Counted from the first letter of the stretch, positions 39,330 to 50,900 are shown. The stretch: DNA of 64,000 nt from Candidatus Peribacter sp. (GCA_018652955.1 JABIBA010000009.1:124001-188000), one strand, 5' to 3'. Notes: a model not told the origin generated them from the letters alone. Translations and numbers: made by a program.

Positions 39330-40577
39330 TTGGCGGTTATGCAACTCGGTGCTTCTATTATGGGACTCGTCCGTGATAGAACTCTTGCGTCCACATTTCC
39401 AGGACTCGACACAGTAGATGTCTACATCGCTTCGTTTCGTCCTTCGGACCTCTGTTTTCAAATGATGATTATGGCAGGGTTCTCGGTAGCACTAGTTCCG
39501 ATGCTTGCGGCCTACCATGCAGAGGATAAAAAGAAAGAGATGAGTGAGCTCTTAAACTCAGTAGTTTCGTTGGCTGCAGTGGTCTTTGGAATAGTTGCCA
39601 TAGTGCTCTGTATATTTATGGATCAGCTCGCTCCGTATCTTGTTGGATTTACAGGAGCTTCATTAGATCTTTATATAGACTTCGCGCGTCTCGCACTTAT
39701 TACGAACTTCCTCTTTGTCTTTGGAAATGCCTTTGGACAATACTTAATTACCGTTCAGCGGTACTGGGTCTATGGAGTTACTCCTATGCTTTATACGCTT
39801 GGGACAATTTTGGGAACGATCTATCTTACACCCGAGCACGGTGCTTACGGACCGATGTATGGAACACTTGGAGGAGCGGTGATCTATGTAGTGCTGCGCT
39901 TGTGCGCTGTTGGTAGCTTTAAGATTTCTCTTGGTCTGCATCCAGACTTAAAAGAATTACTGAGTTTGATGTGGCCACGTATGGCAGCTCTTGGAGCTCT
40001 GCAAGCACAGCTTCTTCTGTTTGATAAAGTAGCCTCTGGACTCGATGCAGGATCTGTTACGATAAATGCATACGCGAGGAACTTTCAGGCAGTTGCAGTA
40101 GGAGTAGCAGGGATAGCTCTTGCTCAGTCTGCATTCTCTTTACTCTCTCAGGCTGCTGCCAAAAAAGAAAAGAAGCGCTACTACATTTATCTGCGCAAAG
40201 GCATTCTCTTTATGTTGATAATGACAATCCCTGGTGCAGTTGCTCTGTATTTCCTTGCACCGGTTGCAGCAAGCCTCGTCAGTCTTACGCACGTGCTTCC
40301 AATCTTTTCGCTGTGCTTACTCTTTTACTGCATCTCGATTCCATTCGAAAGTATCAATCATTTATTGCTTCGCGCATTCTATGCCACTAAACATACAGTT
40401 ACGCCTGCGATCTTTAGTGTTATTAATGGTCTCAGTGCTATCACCACTGCCTGGTATTTGGCTCCAAAGTTTGGCATTTACAGCCTTGCGATTGGTTTTG
40501 CTGTGGGGCAGGTGATTCAACTTATCGGGTTAAGCCTTATGCTGCCAAAAAGAGTTCGATCAGTAATGAATTCTTAG
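39330..40577 (+). CDS. murJ: MurJ/MviN-type lipid II flippase
   Basis: GASIMGLVRDRTLASTFPGLDTVDVYIASFRPSDLCFQMMIMAGFSVALVPMLAAY; about 12 TM; start codon uncertain. Confidence 0.9.
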   Translation: MAVMQLGASIMGLVRDRTLASTFPGLDTVDVYIASFRPSDLCFQMMIMAGFSVALVPMLAAYHAEDKKKEMSELLNSVVSLAAVVFGIVAIVLCIFMDQLAPYLVGFTGASLDLYIDFARLALITNFLFVFGNAFGQYLITVQRYWVYGVTPMLYTLGTILGTIYLTPEHGAYGPMYGTLGGAVIYVVLRLCAVGSFKISLGLHPDLKELLSLMWPRMAALGALQAQLLLFDKVASGLDAGSVTINAYARNFQAVAVGVAGIALAQSAFSLLSQAAAKKEKKRYYIYLRKGILFMLIMTIPGAVALYFLAPVAASLVSLTHVLPIFSLCLLFYCISIPFESINHLLLRAFYATKHTVTPAIFSVINGLSAITTAWYLAPKFGIYSLAIGFAVGQVIQLIGLSLMLPKRVRSVMNS

Positions 40578-40583
40578 TAAAAA

Positions 40584-40605
40584 CTGTTGTTCAAAATTAC
40601 AACAG
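40584..40605. repeat. 22-bp inverted repeat CTGTTGTTCAAAATTACAACAG (copy 3)
   Basis: Between convergent murJ and acyP. Confidence 0.8.
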
Positions 40606-40607
40606 AT

Positions 40608-40883
40608 TTAGTCAGTTACCTCAAAGGATGATGAGTTTTTAGGCTTTGCTACAGCAACTTCTACTTCTTCTACTTCTGCATTTTCTGGTCCTTTGTGGCA
40701 CCAATCGAGGAATTTTTGTATTGCTTCTTCCTCTCCTTCAGCGAAAATCTTTACACTGTCACTTCTGCGTCTGCAGTTTCGTACCCAACCTTTTACACCA
40801 AGCTCATCTGCTTTTTCTTTTGTGGATACCCTAAAGAAGACTCCTTGGACGAGGCCGTTTACGCGAATCTGTTTGGCGATCAT
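40608..40883 (-). CDS. acyP: Acylphosphatase
   Basis: RVNGLVQGVFFRVSTKEKADELGVKGWVRN signature; likely ATG at 40883. Confidence 0.93.
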   Translation of the reverse strand: MIAKQIRVNGLVQGVFFRVSTKEKADELGVKGWVRNCRRRSDSVKIFAEGEEEAIQKFLDWCHKGPENAEVEEVEVAVAKPKNSSSFEVTD

Positions 40884-40891
40884 CAATTTGA

Positions 40892-41227
40892 TTATACATC
40901 AACCTCTTCAATTGAATACATTTCTACGTAGAGCTGTAAATCATCTTTGTGCTTTCGCGGTATGTTTGAATTATCTAGGGCCAATTGAATTTCTGACCTA
41001 GCTGCAGCCATAGCTTCATCAACTTCGAACCCAGGTCCTGCCATTTTTCTTACAAAATCAATTCCCTTATCTATTCGATTAGCAAGCTCAACAGCAGTTT
41101 CCCACTTCGCATCTCCCATTGCAGGATTAGCCGGGCTCCATTGATGTCTAAATCGACTAAGTTCAGCACTAACCATATTGTTAGTGTCTACCTCTGGTAA
41201 ATCTTCTCCTGGTCTAGGCATGTGCAT
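40892..41227 (-). CDS. Hypothetical protein
   Basis: 111-aa ORF between nusG and acyP. Confidence 0.65.
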   Translation of the reverse strand: MHMPRPGEDLPEVDTNNMVSAELSRFRHQWSPANPAMGDAKWETAVELANRIDKGIDFVRKMAGPGFEVDEAMAAARSEIQLALDNSNIPRKHKDDLQLYVEMYSIEEVDV

Positions 41228-41241
41228 AATTGGGAAGCTGC

Positions 41242-41787
41242 TTATTTCTTCTTTGCCTGTGTAAAGTCGAGCTCTACAGGTGTTTCTCGGTCGAAGATCA
41301 GCACATTAACAGAGATCTTTCCTTTGTTAATATCGACACCGTCAACTGCACCTTCGTAGTTCTTAAATGGTCCATCGACGATAACCACGAGGTCACCAAC
41401 TTGGAAGTCTGATTTGAATTTAGCTTCTTGTTCTCCTACACGGCGTTCGATCACTCCGAATTCTTCTGGAGTAACAGGTACTGGAATGTTTCCAGATCCT
41501 ACGAACCCTGTAACGTTTGGTGTGTTTCTAACTAAGTACCAACTTTCGTCGGTAACAATCATGTCCACAAGAACGTATCCTGGGAAGAGCTTCTTCTCTT
41601 CTTCGGTTGGTTCTCCTTTGCGGAAGGTGAGTTGTTTTTCTTTAGGAACTTGAATATCAAAGATGTAGTCACCCATACCAAAGCTTTCAATACGCTGCTC
41701 AAGAGCTTCTTTTACAGCATCTTCGTATCCTGAGTATGTGTGAACAACATACCAATTTCTTCCTGCGGACGGATCTTGCTTTCCCAT
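41242..41787 (-). CDS. nusG: Transcription termination/antitermination protein NusG
   Basis: NWYVVHTYSGYEDAVKEALEQRI, PGYVLVDMI, FVGSG, KOW-type VVIVDGPFKNYEGAVDGVD. Confidence 0.96.
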   Translation of the reverse strand: MGKQDPSAGRNWYVVHTYSGYEDAVKEALEQRIESFGMGDYIFDIQVPKEKQLTFRKGEPTEEEKKLFPGYVLVDMIVTDESWYLVRNTPNVTGFVGSGNIPVPVTPEEFGVIERRVGEQEAKFKSDFQVGDLVVIVDGPFKNYEGAVDGVDINKGKISVNVLIFDRETPVELDFTQAKKK

Positions 41788-41794
41788 AATGTAT

Positions 41795-41983
41795 TTAGTA
41801 AGTGAGTGAGAGAAGGACTTTGACGACTTGGTTCAATGCGTAGTCGATTCCACCAAAGGATATGGCTACGGCTGTAGTAAATCCGATAGTGATAATAGAA
41901 AGACGGATTGCCTGCTGGCGGGTAGGCCAGCGAACGTGTCGTAGTTCGATTACTGCTTCGTTGATGTAGGTTCCAATATTCAT
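41795..41983 (-). CDS. secE: Preprotein translocase subunit SecE
   Basis: 62-aa ORF upstream of nusG; YINEAVIELRHVRWPTRQQAIRLS then one TM segment. Confidence 0.9.
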   Translation of the reverse strand: MNIGTYINEAVIELRHVRWPTRQQAIRLSIITIGFTTAVAISFGGIDYALNQVVKVLLSLTY

Positions 41984-41996
41984 AGATTTGCTTATT

Positions 41997-42015
41997 AAAA
42001 AACCCCTCAGAGGGG
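41997..42015 (-). terminator. Intrinsic terminator between lepB and secE
   Basis: Minus strand CCCCTctgAGGGG followed by TTTTTT; ends ~14 nt before the secE ATG. Confidence 0.75.
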
Positions 42016-42072
42016 ATTTACGTAACCATTATACACCCCAGGCTACCATACGCAAGGAATTTGGCAGTTTCC

Positions 42073-42699
42073 TTAGATGCCATAAATAGGGGATTCGAGG
42101 GCATGAAACTTACGCAAAGGGAGTGCTACTAGCCAAACTCGACCTAATATACTGTCTTCGAGGACGTAGGGAATCGCATCTCCTGATCCATCGCGGAAAC
42201 TACGGCTATCCAGGCTTCCTTGGCGATTGTCTCCAAGTAGGAAATATCGGCCTTCTGGGACTGTATACGAGATATACTTATCGTTTCCAGAGCTCGGAGG
42301 AGCCTGAAACGTCTTTCCTGCATTTTTACTATTGAGATAGGTTTCGTCTATGGCAACCTGTTCTTGCGTACCCTCTGGGCGCACAAAGACAAATCCTCCC
42401 TCTATAACAATGTGGTCTCCTGGGATTCCGATTACCCGTTTTACATATGGTCTTTTTGGGTCATTAGGTGGCCGAAAGACGACTACGTCGCCTCTTTCTG
42501 GAGAGCCAGTGTGATAGGCAAGTTTATTGATGATGATGTACTGCTTATGCTCGAGTGTTGAGAGCATAGAGTTTCCTTCTACTTGAAATGGTGATACAAG
42601 GAATGTTCGGATGACCGCTACAACACCCACAATAATGACGATGTTTAGTAATACATCGAACAGGTGGAACCAGAGACCGTGTTGTTTGGCGGTTTTCAT
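42073..42699 (-). CDS. lepB: Signal peptidase I
   Basis: VEGNSMLSTLEHKQYIIINKL, RGDVVVFRPPNDPKRPYVKRVIGIPGD, GDNRQGSLDSRSF; likely ATG at 42699. Confidence 0.95.
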   Translation of the reverse strand: MKTAKQHGLWFHLFDVLLNIVIIVGVVAVIRTFLVSPFQVEGNSMLSTLEHKQYIIINKLAYHTGSPERGDVVVFRPPNDPKRPYVKRVIGIPGDHIVIEGGFVFVRPEGTQEQVAIDETYLNSKNAGKTFQAPPSSGNDKYISYTVPEGRYFLLGDNRQGSLDSRSFRDGSGDAIPYVLEDSILGRVWLVALPLRKFHALESPIYGI

Positions 42700-42754
42700 G
42701 TAGTTAGTATAGGACGAAAGTTCCCAATTTCCCAATTTCCCCTATACTCTTACT

Positions 42755-43420
42755 GTGCTCGTAGGTCAGAAACATTTTCACCGGCATGTCGACGATGATG
42801 AAGAGATCATCATGGTTGTTCACAAGCATTGGATTTTAGGATTGAAGTATCTCTTCTGGCCAATATTAGCATTAGGATTTTCTTGGGTGCTCTTTGCATT
42901 TGTACAAAATAAATTTATTTTTTATGTCGCAGCCCTCTCAAGTCTTGCAACGATGGTATGGGCATTGCGCAGTTTTTATGATTACTATCTTGATGCGTGG
43001 ATTATTACGGACCAGGGAATTATCGATGTAGAATGGCACGGTTGGTTTCACCGCCAATCGACACGAGTTTTGTATAGTGATATTCAAGGAGTGAGTTATG
43101 AGATTCAGGGAGTACTCGGAACCATGATGCGTTTTGGAACTATCGGAGTAGAAAAAATATCTACGGGAAGTGTTCTGTCTATGGATAGTGTAAAAAATCC
43201 TCGCGCTATTGAAGCTATTATTTTACAGGCGATGGAAGGGTACTTGCACGGTAAAAACTTAACGGATGCAAAGCATGTTCAAGATATCTTGGCGCAGCTT
43301 GTTGCAAGGGAGGTAAACCTAGAACAGTTTGAATCTGATGAAGATGATGAAGACGAGTATGAAGACGACGATGACGACGACGATTATCTTGATGACGACG
43401 ACGATGATGAAGATACTTAA
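42755..43420 (+). CDS. bPH2/DUF304-type membrane protein with Asp/Glu-rich C-terminal tail
   Basis: Two TM segments then DYYLDAWIITDQGIIDVEWHGWFHRQSTRVLYSDIQGVSYE; tail DEDDEDEYEDDDDDDDYLDDDDDDEDT; GTG start. Confidence 0.8.
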   Translation: MLVGQKHFHRHVDDDEEIIMVVHKHWILGLKYLFWPILALGFSWVLFAFVQNKFIFYVAALSSLATMVWALRSFYDYYLDAWIITDQGIIDVEWHGWFHRQSTRVLYSDIQGVSYEIQGVLGTMMRFGTIGVEKISTGSVLSMDSVKNPRAIEAIILQAMEGYLHGKNLTDAKHVQDILAQLVAREVNLEQFESDEDDEDEYEDDDDDDDYLDDDDDDEDT

Positions 43421-43760
43421 ATCTCTATTTTCACTTCTTCTTGGAAAGAAGAAAGTACCTCTTCATGCGAGGCCTCGCGTTCGCTCGCTGGTGAGTCATA
43501 TCCAATCGATAGATGACCCTGCTAAAAAAGTACTTGAAGCAGATAAGGTATTGCATGAAGCGTTAAAATCGTTTGGATCTAATAAGTCGATGGGGGATTT
43601 GCTGAAGCGATATGGATCGAAATTGCCAAACGAGCAGCCCGTGTGGAAAGCACATAAGCTTCGCAATCGCATTGCGCATGAGCCTCAGGTGACTGTCTCT
43701 AAGCAAGAGGCAGAAATTGCCGTTTCAGCCCTACTAAAAGCCACGCGTTCTCTGTTATAA
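43407..43760 (+). CDS. Small hypothetical protein overlapping the previous gene; possibly HEPN-like
   Basis: MKILKSLFSLLLGKKKVP...VWKAHKLRNRIAHEPQVTVSKQEAEIAVSALLKATRSLL; start overlaps the 43420 stop. Confidence 0.65.
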   Translation: MKILKSLFSLLLGKKKVPLHARPRVRSLVSHIQSIDDPAKKVLEADKVLHEALKSFGSNKSMGDLLKRYGSKLPNEQPVWKAHKLRNRIAHEPQVTVSKQEAEIAVSALLKATRSLL

Positions 43761-43767
43761 TTTTCCT

Positions 43768-44319
43768 ATGAAGCCCTCTCTAGTCATCTTTGGCCTTGGA
43801 AATCCTGGAGCTCAGTACGAGCGTACTCGGCATAATGCAGGGTATCTTGCCTTAGATGTTTTAAGTAAAGAGTTCGGCCAAGACGAATGGCAGGATAAGC
43901 AGAAATTTGATTCATTCATACAAGAGGCACGAGTTGGAGTTGCTCCTGTACTCCTGGTAAAACCAAAGACATTCATGAATCTCTCTGGTGACTCTGTACG
44001 AAAAGTAGTGGATTTTTACAAGCTCGATGCAGCAACGCAGATACTAGTTCTGTCTGATGATATTGATATTGCACCTGGAGAACTCAGGCTGCGCATGAAG
44101 GGAGGCCCAGGGACGCATAACGGACTTAAATCTATAGTCGATGGTTTCGGGGAAGACTTTCCTCGTATCCGTATAGGACTTGGAGGTGCTCCTGCCGGAC
44201 AAGACTTAAGCAACTGGGTACTGAGTACATTTATGAAAGAGGAAATTGATACGCTGTCAGAAAGCTTTAAAGAGCTTCCAAAGATGATTGAGGAATTTGT
44301 ATTAGGGGAAAGCTCGTAG
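43768..44319 (+). CDS. pth: Peptidyl-tRNA hydrolase
   Basis: FGLGNPGAQYERTRHNAGY, KPKTFMNLSGDSV, GGPGTHNGLKSI. Confidence 0.97.
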   Translation: MKPSLVIFGLGNPGAQYERTRHNAGYLALDVLSKEFGQDEWQDKQKFDSFIQEARVGVAPVLLVKPKTFMNLSGDSVRKVVDFYKLDAATQILVLSDDIDIAPGELRLRMKGGPGTHNGLKSIVDGFGEDFPRIRIGLGGAPAGQDLSNWVLSTFMKEEIDTLSESFKELPKMIEEFVLGESS

Positions 44320-44320
44320 T

Positions 44321-47300
44321 TTACTTTCTTCTTCGTCGGATCCAACTCAGTCCTCCAGCAGCTCCTGCTCCTATTACTGCTACAGCAGCAGGCCCGGTTT
44401 CACCCACTGGACCTCTTCTTGTTACGAGTGGTTGCAACTGTGCAAGCGGCAACTGGAAGGGGAGTTGTTGGTAGCTTGGATACTGAGGGAAGCCAAATTG
44501 CTGAGAGCCTGCAACTTGTGGAGACTGACTATAAGGAGAGCCTGGGAATTGCTGGAATTGTTGGAGTGCTGCAGGCTGCGAAGGATTGGTAAACTCTGCG
44601 GCGACTTGTGTAGGAGTGTTTTGCTCAAAAGCGATCTGCGTTGGTGTTGGTTGCTCTACTGATTCTTCTTTGCAGTACCTATCGCAACCATCTCCACTAA
44701 GGCGGTTTCCGTCGTCGCACACTTCTGCTGAATCTACTATTCCGTCACCACATGAGTATTGCTGGCAGTTAGGCCTACAGTTCGCATCTGGTGAAGTAGA
44801 GTTTCGTGCTCCGTCATCACAGCTTTCACCTGGGTCAATTTTTCCATCACCACAAGAACGAGAGGAGAGTAAGCAGTCTACGCAATCATATGGAAGTGTG
44901 CTGTCGTGTACTGCTTGTTCACACTGTTCTCCAAGTAATACTTGCACAACTCCATCACCACATATGCCTATTTCCATAAGACACGTAGAGCTGCAACCAT
45001 CGTTATCGCGTCGGTTGCTATCATCACATTCCTCATTGCTTTCACGTAAACCATTTCCGCAGACAGATGCAGCGGCTACGAGAACTTCTTCTGTATCAAC
45101 TTGGTTTTTTCGGACACCGTCGTCATCTACACCATCTCCATCATCATCGTTTGAAGAGCTGTCATCGTCATCATCATTTCCAATAGTTTTACCATCATCA
45201 TCCTCAATTTGTATGCTTATTTGAGAGCTAGAAGCAGGTGTATCGTCATCATCATCTGTTACTAAGGTAATTTCTGGTAGACAGGCACTACTACATCCAT
45301 CGCCATTGAGGGCGTTACCATCGTCACAGATTTCATTGAGATTGATGATTCCGTCTCCACAGATAGGATCAGCATTCATCGTTTCAGATGATGAGCTATA
45401 GGCGATTATAGTTTCTTTTGTACATTCAAATGTGCACCCATCTCCGTTCAATACATTTTCATCGTCACATTCTTCATCTGCTTCTAGTACTCCATTACCA
45501 CAGGAAGGAAGAGGCTCGATGATACAGAATTTGCTACACCCATCAGCGTCCAATCGATTTCCATCATCGCACTGTTCAGGGAATTCTTGGAATCCATCAC
45601 CACATTTCTGAAGAGGATCTTCACTTGATGCAGTGCTTGTAGTGACTTCTGATGTAAAGCTAATCCCAGAAGAGAAAGAGCCTTCGTCACCACCCTCAAC
45701 ACCTCCCTCTTCACCACCTTCATCATCTCCCCCTTCATCTTCATCTGGCTCAGGCTCAGGTTCTGGCTCAGGTTCTGGCTCAGGTTCTGGCTCCGGCTCT
45801 GGTTCTGGCTCCGGCTCTGGTTCTGGTTCTGGCTCTGGCTCCGGCTCTGGTTCTGGTTCCGGCTCCGGCTCTGGTTCCGGCTCTGGCTCAGGTTCTGGTT
45901 CCGGCTCAGGAGCTGCAGGACGCTCGTCACCGCTTCCTCCACCAGTAGTATTACTGCCGCCAGATCCACCACCAGCCGCTAGATCCTGACAGTAGGTTGT
46001 ACATTTTGGGCCACGTTCTCCAGCAGACACTCTGCACACTTGGTTCTGCGGACACCCTGTTGGATTTGCATTTGGATTACAGGCTCCTTGGAACGGAGGT
46101 TTACACGCTTCTTGCTGGTTGTTTACCTTCTTTTCCTCTTTAGGAAGAGGGCAGTTATTTTCAACACAAGATCCTCTGCAGCACACTGCTTCTTCGTAAG
46201 AGATTTTATCGCCTTCATTAACACAGGATTCGTAGTCACCTCGGTCTCTTCTGCATTCATTAAAGCAGGTTAAGGTTTCCGCATCCGATCCATTGCGGCA
46301 TTTGCAAACACAAGCAGCCCTACATCCTTCACGAGCGTATTCACGTTTATCAAATTCTTCTGTGCGTATGACGTAATCATCTACTATTTCTTTACATGCA
46401 TTTAGACAAATGTCATCTAGTCCAGGACTGTTTGGATCGTCTGGGCATTCATCAATAACAGGAGCACACACATTTTTACCGCCTGCAACTCTTTTAACTT
46501 TGATCCCTCTATTTAAATTGCAGATACAACTTTTACAGATTCCTTCTTTGTCGAGCTTTGGTATTCCACCTGACTTTTTGCATTTATCAGCCCAAGCAGC
46601 TGCAGCATCGTCTGGACCTGCAGCAAGAAGGCTTGCCGCAAAGTTTGGTCCACCGAGTTCTATATCACCCTCTTCCATAATTCCGTTTTCGAGTACTGGC
46701 TCACTAGAAAAGTCTGAACATTCATCGTATTCACTTGTATCTTCAGGATTGTATGGAGACCTCTCTCCTGCCTTAGAACAATCTTCGCATTCCCAACATC
46801 CGACATCTGCTGCATCGGTGTTTCCATCGTTATCATTATCGCATCCATCATTACAGGCTTTGCAATCTGCTGGGCAATCTTCTGCACACTCATTTGCATC
46901 ACAGATGCCATCTCCACAGTGTGGCATGACGGCTTCATCTCTACATGCGCTATCACAACCATCTCCATTAGTAGTATTTCCGTCATCACATTCTTCACTA
47001 TAATTCGTGTCTACTATCCCGTCACCACATCGCATTTCGGTACAGTCGGGACGACATCCCATATTATTATAGTTATCTTCACCTATATCGCACTCTTCAT
47101 CTCCGTGTATCATTCCATCTCCACATCTTGGTATTGTGCATATATTAGTACAGCCATCATTATCATTAGTATTCCCATCATCACATTCTTCTTTTGGGTG
47201 AATGATTGTATCTGAGAAATTTGGGTCGAGAATAGCAGGGTCGACTATTCCATCACCACATCGTCTTATCCTACAGGCATGTGCGTCACCTGGTGGCCGA

Positions 47301-47860
47301 CAAAAGCTATCATCTGTCCATACTCCATCTGGGCTTCCAGTGTCACATTCTTCGTAGGAAGAGTTTGAGTGTCCGTCTCCACAACAATCACAAGAGGATC
47401 CATAGCTGTTACTACAGGCAACTGAGCAATTCATTTCCAGGGTTGCTAAGTTGCTTTCACAGAAAGGATCTCCATTGCAGTTCGCCCAGGCAGCAGGTGA
47501 GTTCAAGGCCATACAGCGATTTCCACAAGCTGTACAGCTTTCACTTGGGCATGCCTTGGCACTATTAGGAGGTCCGTTTTGATTTTGTACATCATTTACT
47601 ACGCCTGTGTCACCTCCGCCAACTTGATTAGCTAAAGCACAATCGTCAGAACATGCTGCTTCATCTATGTTATTTGGTAATAAGCATTCAGGCATAGGAC
47701 CCATGTTTTGACATGCAGCTGTGAACGAATCACAAACATAGCAATCAGCCATTGTGACAAGATATGCCTCTTTGCTTTTTATCTGTCCTTGTAAAGTAAG
47801 CCCCACAGCAAGTGCAAGAAGTGCAGTGAGTCCGAGCCAACGATACAGTTGCGGCATCAT
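44321..47860 (-). CDS. Giant secreted Cys-rich protein: multiple CGDG..EECDDGN..GDGC (DUF4215/Myxococcus-type) repeats, (PE)n tract, C-terminal TM-RRRRK anchor
   Basis: Repeats such as [28 protein letters not shown]; N-terminal TM/signal [26 protein letters not shown]-term [31 protein letters not shown] opens at 47941. Confidence 0.9.
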   Translation of the reverse strand: MMPQLYRWLGLTALLALAVGLTLQGQIKSKEAYLVTMADCYVCDSFTAACQNMGPMPECLLPNNIDEAACSDDCALANQVGGGDTGVVNDVQNQNGPPNSAKACPSESCTACGNRCMALNSPAAWANCNGDPFCESNLATLEMNCSVACSNSYGSSCDCCGDGHSNSSYEECDTGSPDGVWTDDSFCRPPGDAHACRIRRCGDGIVDPAILDPNFSDTIIHPKEECDDGNTNDNDGCTNICTIPRCGDGMIHGDEECDIGEDNYNNMGCRPDCTEMRCGDGIVDTNYSEECDDGNTTNGDGCDSACRDEAVMPHCGDGICDANECAEDCPADCKACNDGCDNDNDGNTDAADVGCWECEDCSKAGERSPYNPEDTSEYDECSDFSSEPVLENGIMEEGDIELGGPNFAASLLAAGPDDAAAAWADKCKKSGGIPKLDKEGICKSCICNLNRGIKVKRVAGGKNVCAPVIDECPDDPNSPGLDDICLNACKEIVDDYVIRTEEFDKREYAREGCRAACVCKCRNGSDAETLTCFNECRRDRGDYESCVNEGDKISYEEAVCCRGSCVENNCPLPKEEKKVNNQQEACKPPFQGACNPNANPTGCPQNQVCRVSAGERGPKCTTYCQDLAAGGGSGGSNTTGGGSGDERPAAPEPEPEPEPEPEPEPEPEPEPEPEPEPEPEPEPEPEPEPEPEPEPEPEPEPEPEPDEDEGGDDEGGEEGGVEGGDEGSFSSGISFTSEVTTSTASSEDPLQKCGDGFQEFPEQCDDGNRLDADGCSKFCIIEPLPSCGNGVLEADEECDDENVLNGDGCTFECTKETIIAYSSSSETMNADPICGDGIINLNEICDDGNALNGDGCSSACLPEITLVTDDDDDTPASSSQISIQIEDDDGKTIGNDDDDDSSSNDDDGDGVDDDGVRKNQVDTEEVLVAAASVCGNGLRESNEECDDSNRRDNDGCSSTCLMEIGICGDGVVQVLLGEQCEQAVHDSTLPYDCVDCLLSSRSCGDGKIDPGESCDDGARNSTSPDANCRPNCQQYSCGDGIVDSAEVCDDGNRLSGDGCDRYCKEESVEQPTPTQIAFEQNTPTQVAAEFTNPSQPAALQQFQQFPGSPYSQSPQVAGSQQFGFPQYPSYQQLPFQLPLAQLQPLVTRRGPVGETGPAAVAVIGAGAAGGLSWIRRRRK
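45751..45912 (-). repeat. Hexanucleotide tract encoding (Pro-Glu)n, about 27 units
   Basis: Continuous GGCTCx/GGTTCx units on + strand, encoding PEPEPE on the minus strand. Confidence 0.95.
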
Positions 47861-47920
47861 ATCCAATGGAGTGTACCAAGAGCACCTCCTTATAAGGAAA
47901 TTTGTTGAGTTGCGAAAAAT

Positions 47921-47953
47921 AAAAAACCCCGTGGCGTACACGAGGCTTTTTTT
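47921..47953 (-). terminator. Terminator downstream of the giant DUF11 gene
   Basis: Minus strand AAAAAAAGCCTCGTG-tacgc-CACGGGGTTTTTT; U-G wobble on minus is C-A on plus, favouring minus. Confidence 0.8.
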
Positions 47954-47969
47954 GCGTTTAAACTCTTAT

Positions 47970-50900
47970 TTAGAACAGGAATTTGCGTCCGAACATTCCT
48001 CCCATTCCGACTCCTGTCATCATTGTTGTAATCCAGATGACGAGTGGAAGGTTAGTTGTAGTTCCTGCGGCATCGTTATTTCCTGTAGTTGCTGCGATGC
48101 GCTGCTGTGGTACTACTGCAACAAGTGTTGAACTATCAGATCCAGTTTGTGGCTTACCACCCTCTTTGTAGAGGTAACTTTCGGACTGTGTAAGACTCTT
48201 GATGAATCCTCCAAGTCCAGTTACAGGAGGGGTAGGAACAATAATTACGTGATCATCTGTTCGTGTAATTGTTCCACTTCGAACTGTTGCCGTGTTGCGT
48301 ACAGATGTACCGCGGGTTACTCCAGACTTGAGTCTTGCGTTGTAGCGAACGACAGTCGTAGAGTTTGCCTTCAAAGTTCCGAGGTTCCAGGTAAGTCGCC
48401 CACCTGCATCAGACCCTCCACCAGTATCAGTGATATTTACGTACTGCTCTGGGTAGTCATCTGTAAGTACCGCGTTGTCTACATCTTCTCCACCAGTGTT
48501 TCGGATAGTGATGGTGTACGATACCGAGCTTCCAGCTAGGGCTTCTGAGGTGTTTGCAGTCTTATCGATAGTAAGGTCTGGAGTACCGTTATCATCATCG
48601 TCATCATCACATCCTCTGTTACGTACTCTTGTTACCTCTGTATCTTCGTCACCGCCACTTACTGCTACACGGAGCCGTAGAGTGTCACCGTCTTTTCCAC
48701 CGTTTTCTACCTTTACGCGGAGGCGGAGTGTTCGGTTAGAGTTGCGGTTTACCTTTACGTCATCCCATTCGACACGGTCACCACTCTTTTCTTTTCCACC
48801 ATCGCTTGAGCTCTGGTAGTCGGTGTCGCTATCGAGAATGGCGATAACATCTACTTCTTCGTTAGAGTTAGAAGAGTTTGTGAGGCGGATTTCGTACTCG
48901 AGGTCGTCGTCGTGACAGATATCGATAGGGTCTGGATCATCGTTGATCGTGACACGAATGTCATCATCATTATCGTCATCGTCATCTTCCTCGTCGTCAT
49001 CGTCATCGTCGTCATCGTCATCATCGTCGATACGAGTAGTATCTGTAGCTGATGGTCCGTCGGTAACCTTTACTTCGTTGAAGATTACATCGCCATCGTC
49101 TGTCTTATCGTCGATTTCGACCTTCATTTCAAAGCTTACTGTTTCTCCAGCGGAGATATCGAATAGCCATGTAACAGTGCTTCCATTTTTTGCTCCACCG
49201 TCACTTGCAGAGATGAAGTCCGTATCATCTGGAACCTTATCGGTAACTTCTACGTTTGTAGCGTCTACAGTAGAGATGTTTCGAATCTCCATCTTGTACG
49301 TAAGGTCTTCACCAGGCTCTGCAGTAGTTTTATTATCCGTCTTCGAGATGATAAATCGTGGAGTTCCAAGTGCGTTCTGCTGGTTCTTGAAGGTTACGGT
49401 TACACAGTTTCCTCCAGAGAGAACGTTTACCGTTCCGTCTGTAGGAGTAACGTTTTGCTGTGTCCAACCAGTTGGAACAACTTCTGTTACGGTGTGTGAC
49501 CCTACAGGAACGTTGAGGAATCTTGCATTACCAGCGCTGTTATTTTGTACAGTCTGTGTTCCACCATCGAGTGTGAAGGTGAATTGTGTAACAGGTGTAA
49601 GGATAGATCCATCAGACTTGAACGTCTCTTTCTTGATATCGATACATCCTTCGGCAACTGGATCAGTGATAACCTTTGTTACATCATCGTCCTCTGGTCC
49701 ACCAGTAATAATTACGTGGTTGTAGAGGAAGAACCCATCAGGAGCAGTGTTATCTACAGTGACTTTAACCTCGAGGTTAACAGTCTCACCTGCGTCGATA
49801 TCAAGAGTCCACTTTACGAGTCCATTTGCAAACGATCCACTGTTTGAGCTTACGAATGTGACTTTCTCTGGAAGTGTATCGATAACTTCTACATTTGTAG
49901 CATCGGAGTTACTCGTATTCGTGATAGAGATATCGTACGTAAGTGTCTCTCCAGGTTTTACCGTAGAACGGTTATCGGTCTTAGCGATAGTAAACGAAGG
50001 AGTGCTAAGAACCTGTTGGTTCTTGAATACTGCTACTGCACAGTCAGATCCTTCTTGAACTTGGATTACTCCACCAGCAGGTGTTACTGAGAGGAGGTTC
50101 CATGTAGCAGGAGTGATTTCTGAAACTGTGTGTGTTCCAGGAGTTACGTTTGAGTAGAGAACACGTCCGTTTCCACTGTTTTGCTTTGGAGTGTTTCCGT
50201 CCAACATGAAGGTGAACTGTGGTACTGGAGTGATTTCATCACCGTCAGGTTCAAAGGTTTCTTTGATGATCTCGATACACCCGAGGATGATTTGGTCTAT
50301 GACGATAGTAGTATCTGTCGCTGATGGACCTCCTGTGATCTCTACATTGTTGAAGAGTGTGCTTCCGTCTACAGCAGTTGCTGATACGTCACCATCAATA
50401 GTGAGTGTCTGGGAAGTGCTTGCAGGAAGGTTGATTACCCATGTCACTGTGTGTGAACCTGCGTTGTAGATTCCACCTGAGCTTGCGCTATCGAAGAGTA
50501 CGTCTGTAGGAAGCGTATCGATGATCTCTACGTTTGTAGCGTTAGTAGTAGAGATATTACTTACAGTTATTTGGTACTGCGTGTCTTCTCCAGGCTCGAT
50601 AGTTGCCTTGTTATCAGTCTTGTAGATAGAGAATGCAGGAGTGTCTACGACAACAGTCGTGTTGTCATATGCACAGTTGCTTCCACTGTAGATACACGCT
50701 TCGTTCGTGAGTACGTCTCCGTTTGAAGCAGTGCTCTTTACTGTACCGTTTACAGTGAGGAGTTCTGTATCGAAGGCGTCGATATCGATTACCCATGTCA
50801 CAGTGTGTGAACCTGCGTTGTAGATTCCACCTGCACTTGCACTTCCGAAGGTGATATCACTAGGAAGGTCATCTACAACTGTAACGTTTTGTGCGTCAGA

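Noticed and set aside
45633-45989. (GS)n-rich + strand ORF at the PE tract
   Set aside because: It is the antisense reading of the Pro-Glu repeat in the Cys-rich protein gene.
48943-49725. 260-aa + strand ORF and other long + strand ORFs antisense to the giant DUF11 gene
   Set aside because: Ser/Thr/Val-rich low-complexity translations arise from the complement of Asp/Thr/Val-rich repeats; the minus frame is continuous, motif-rich and explains the sequence.
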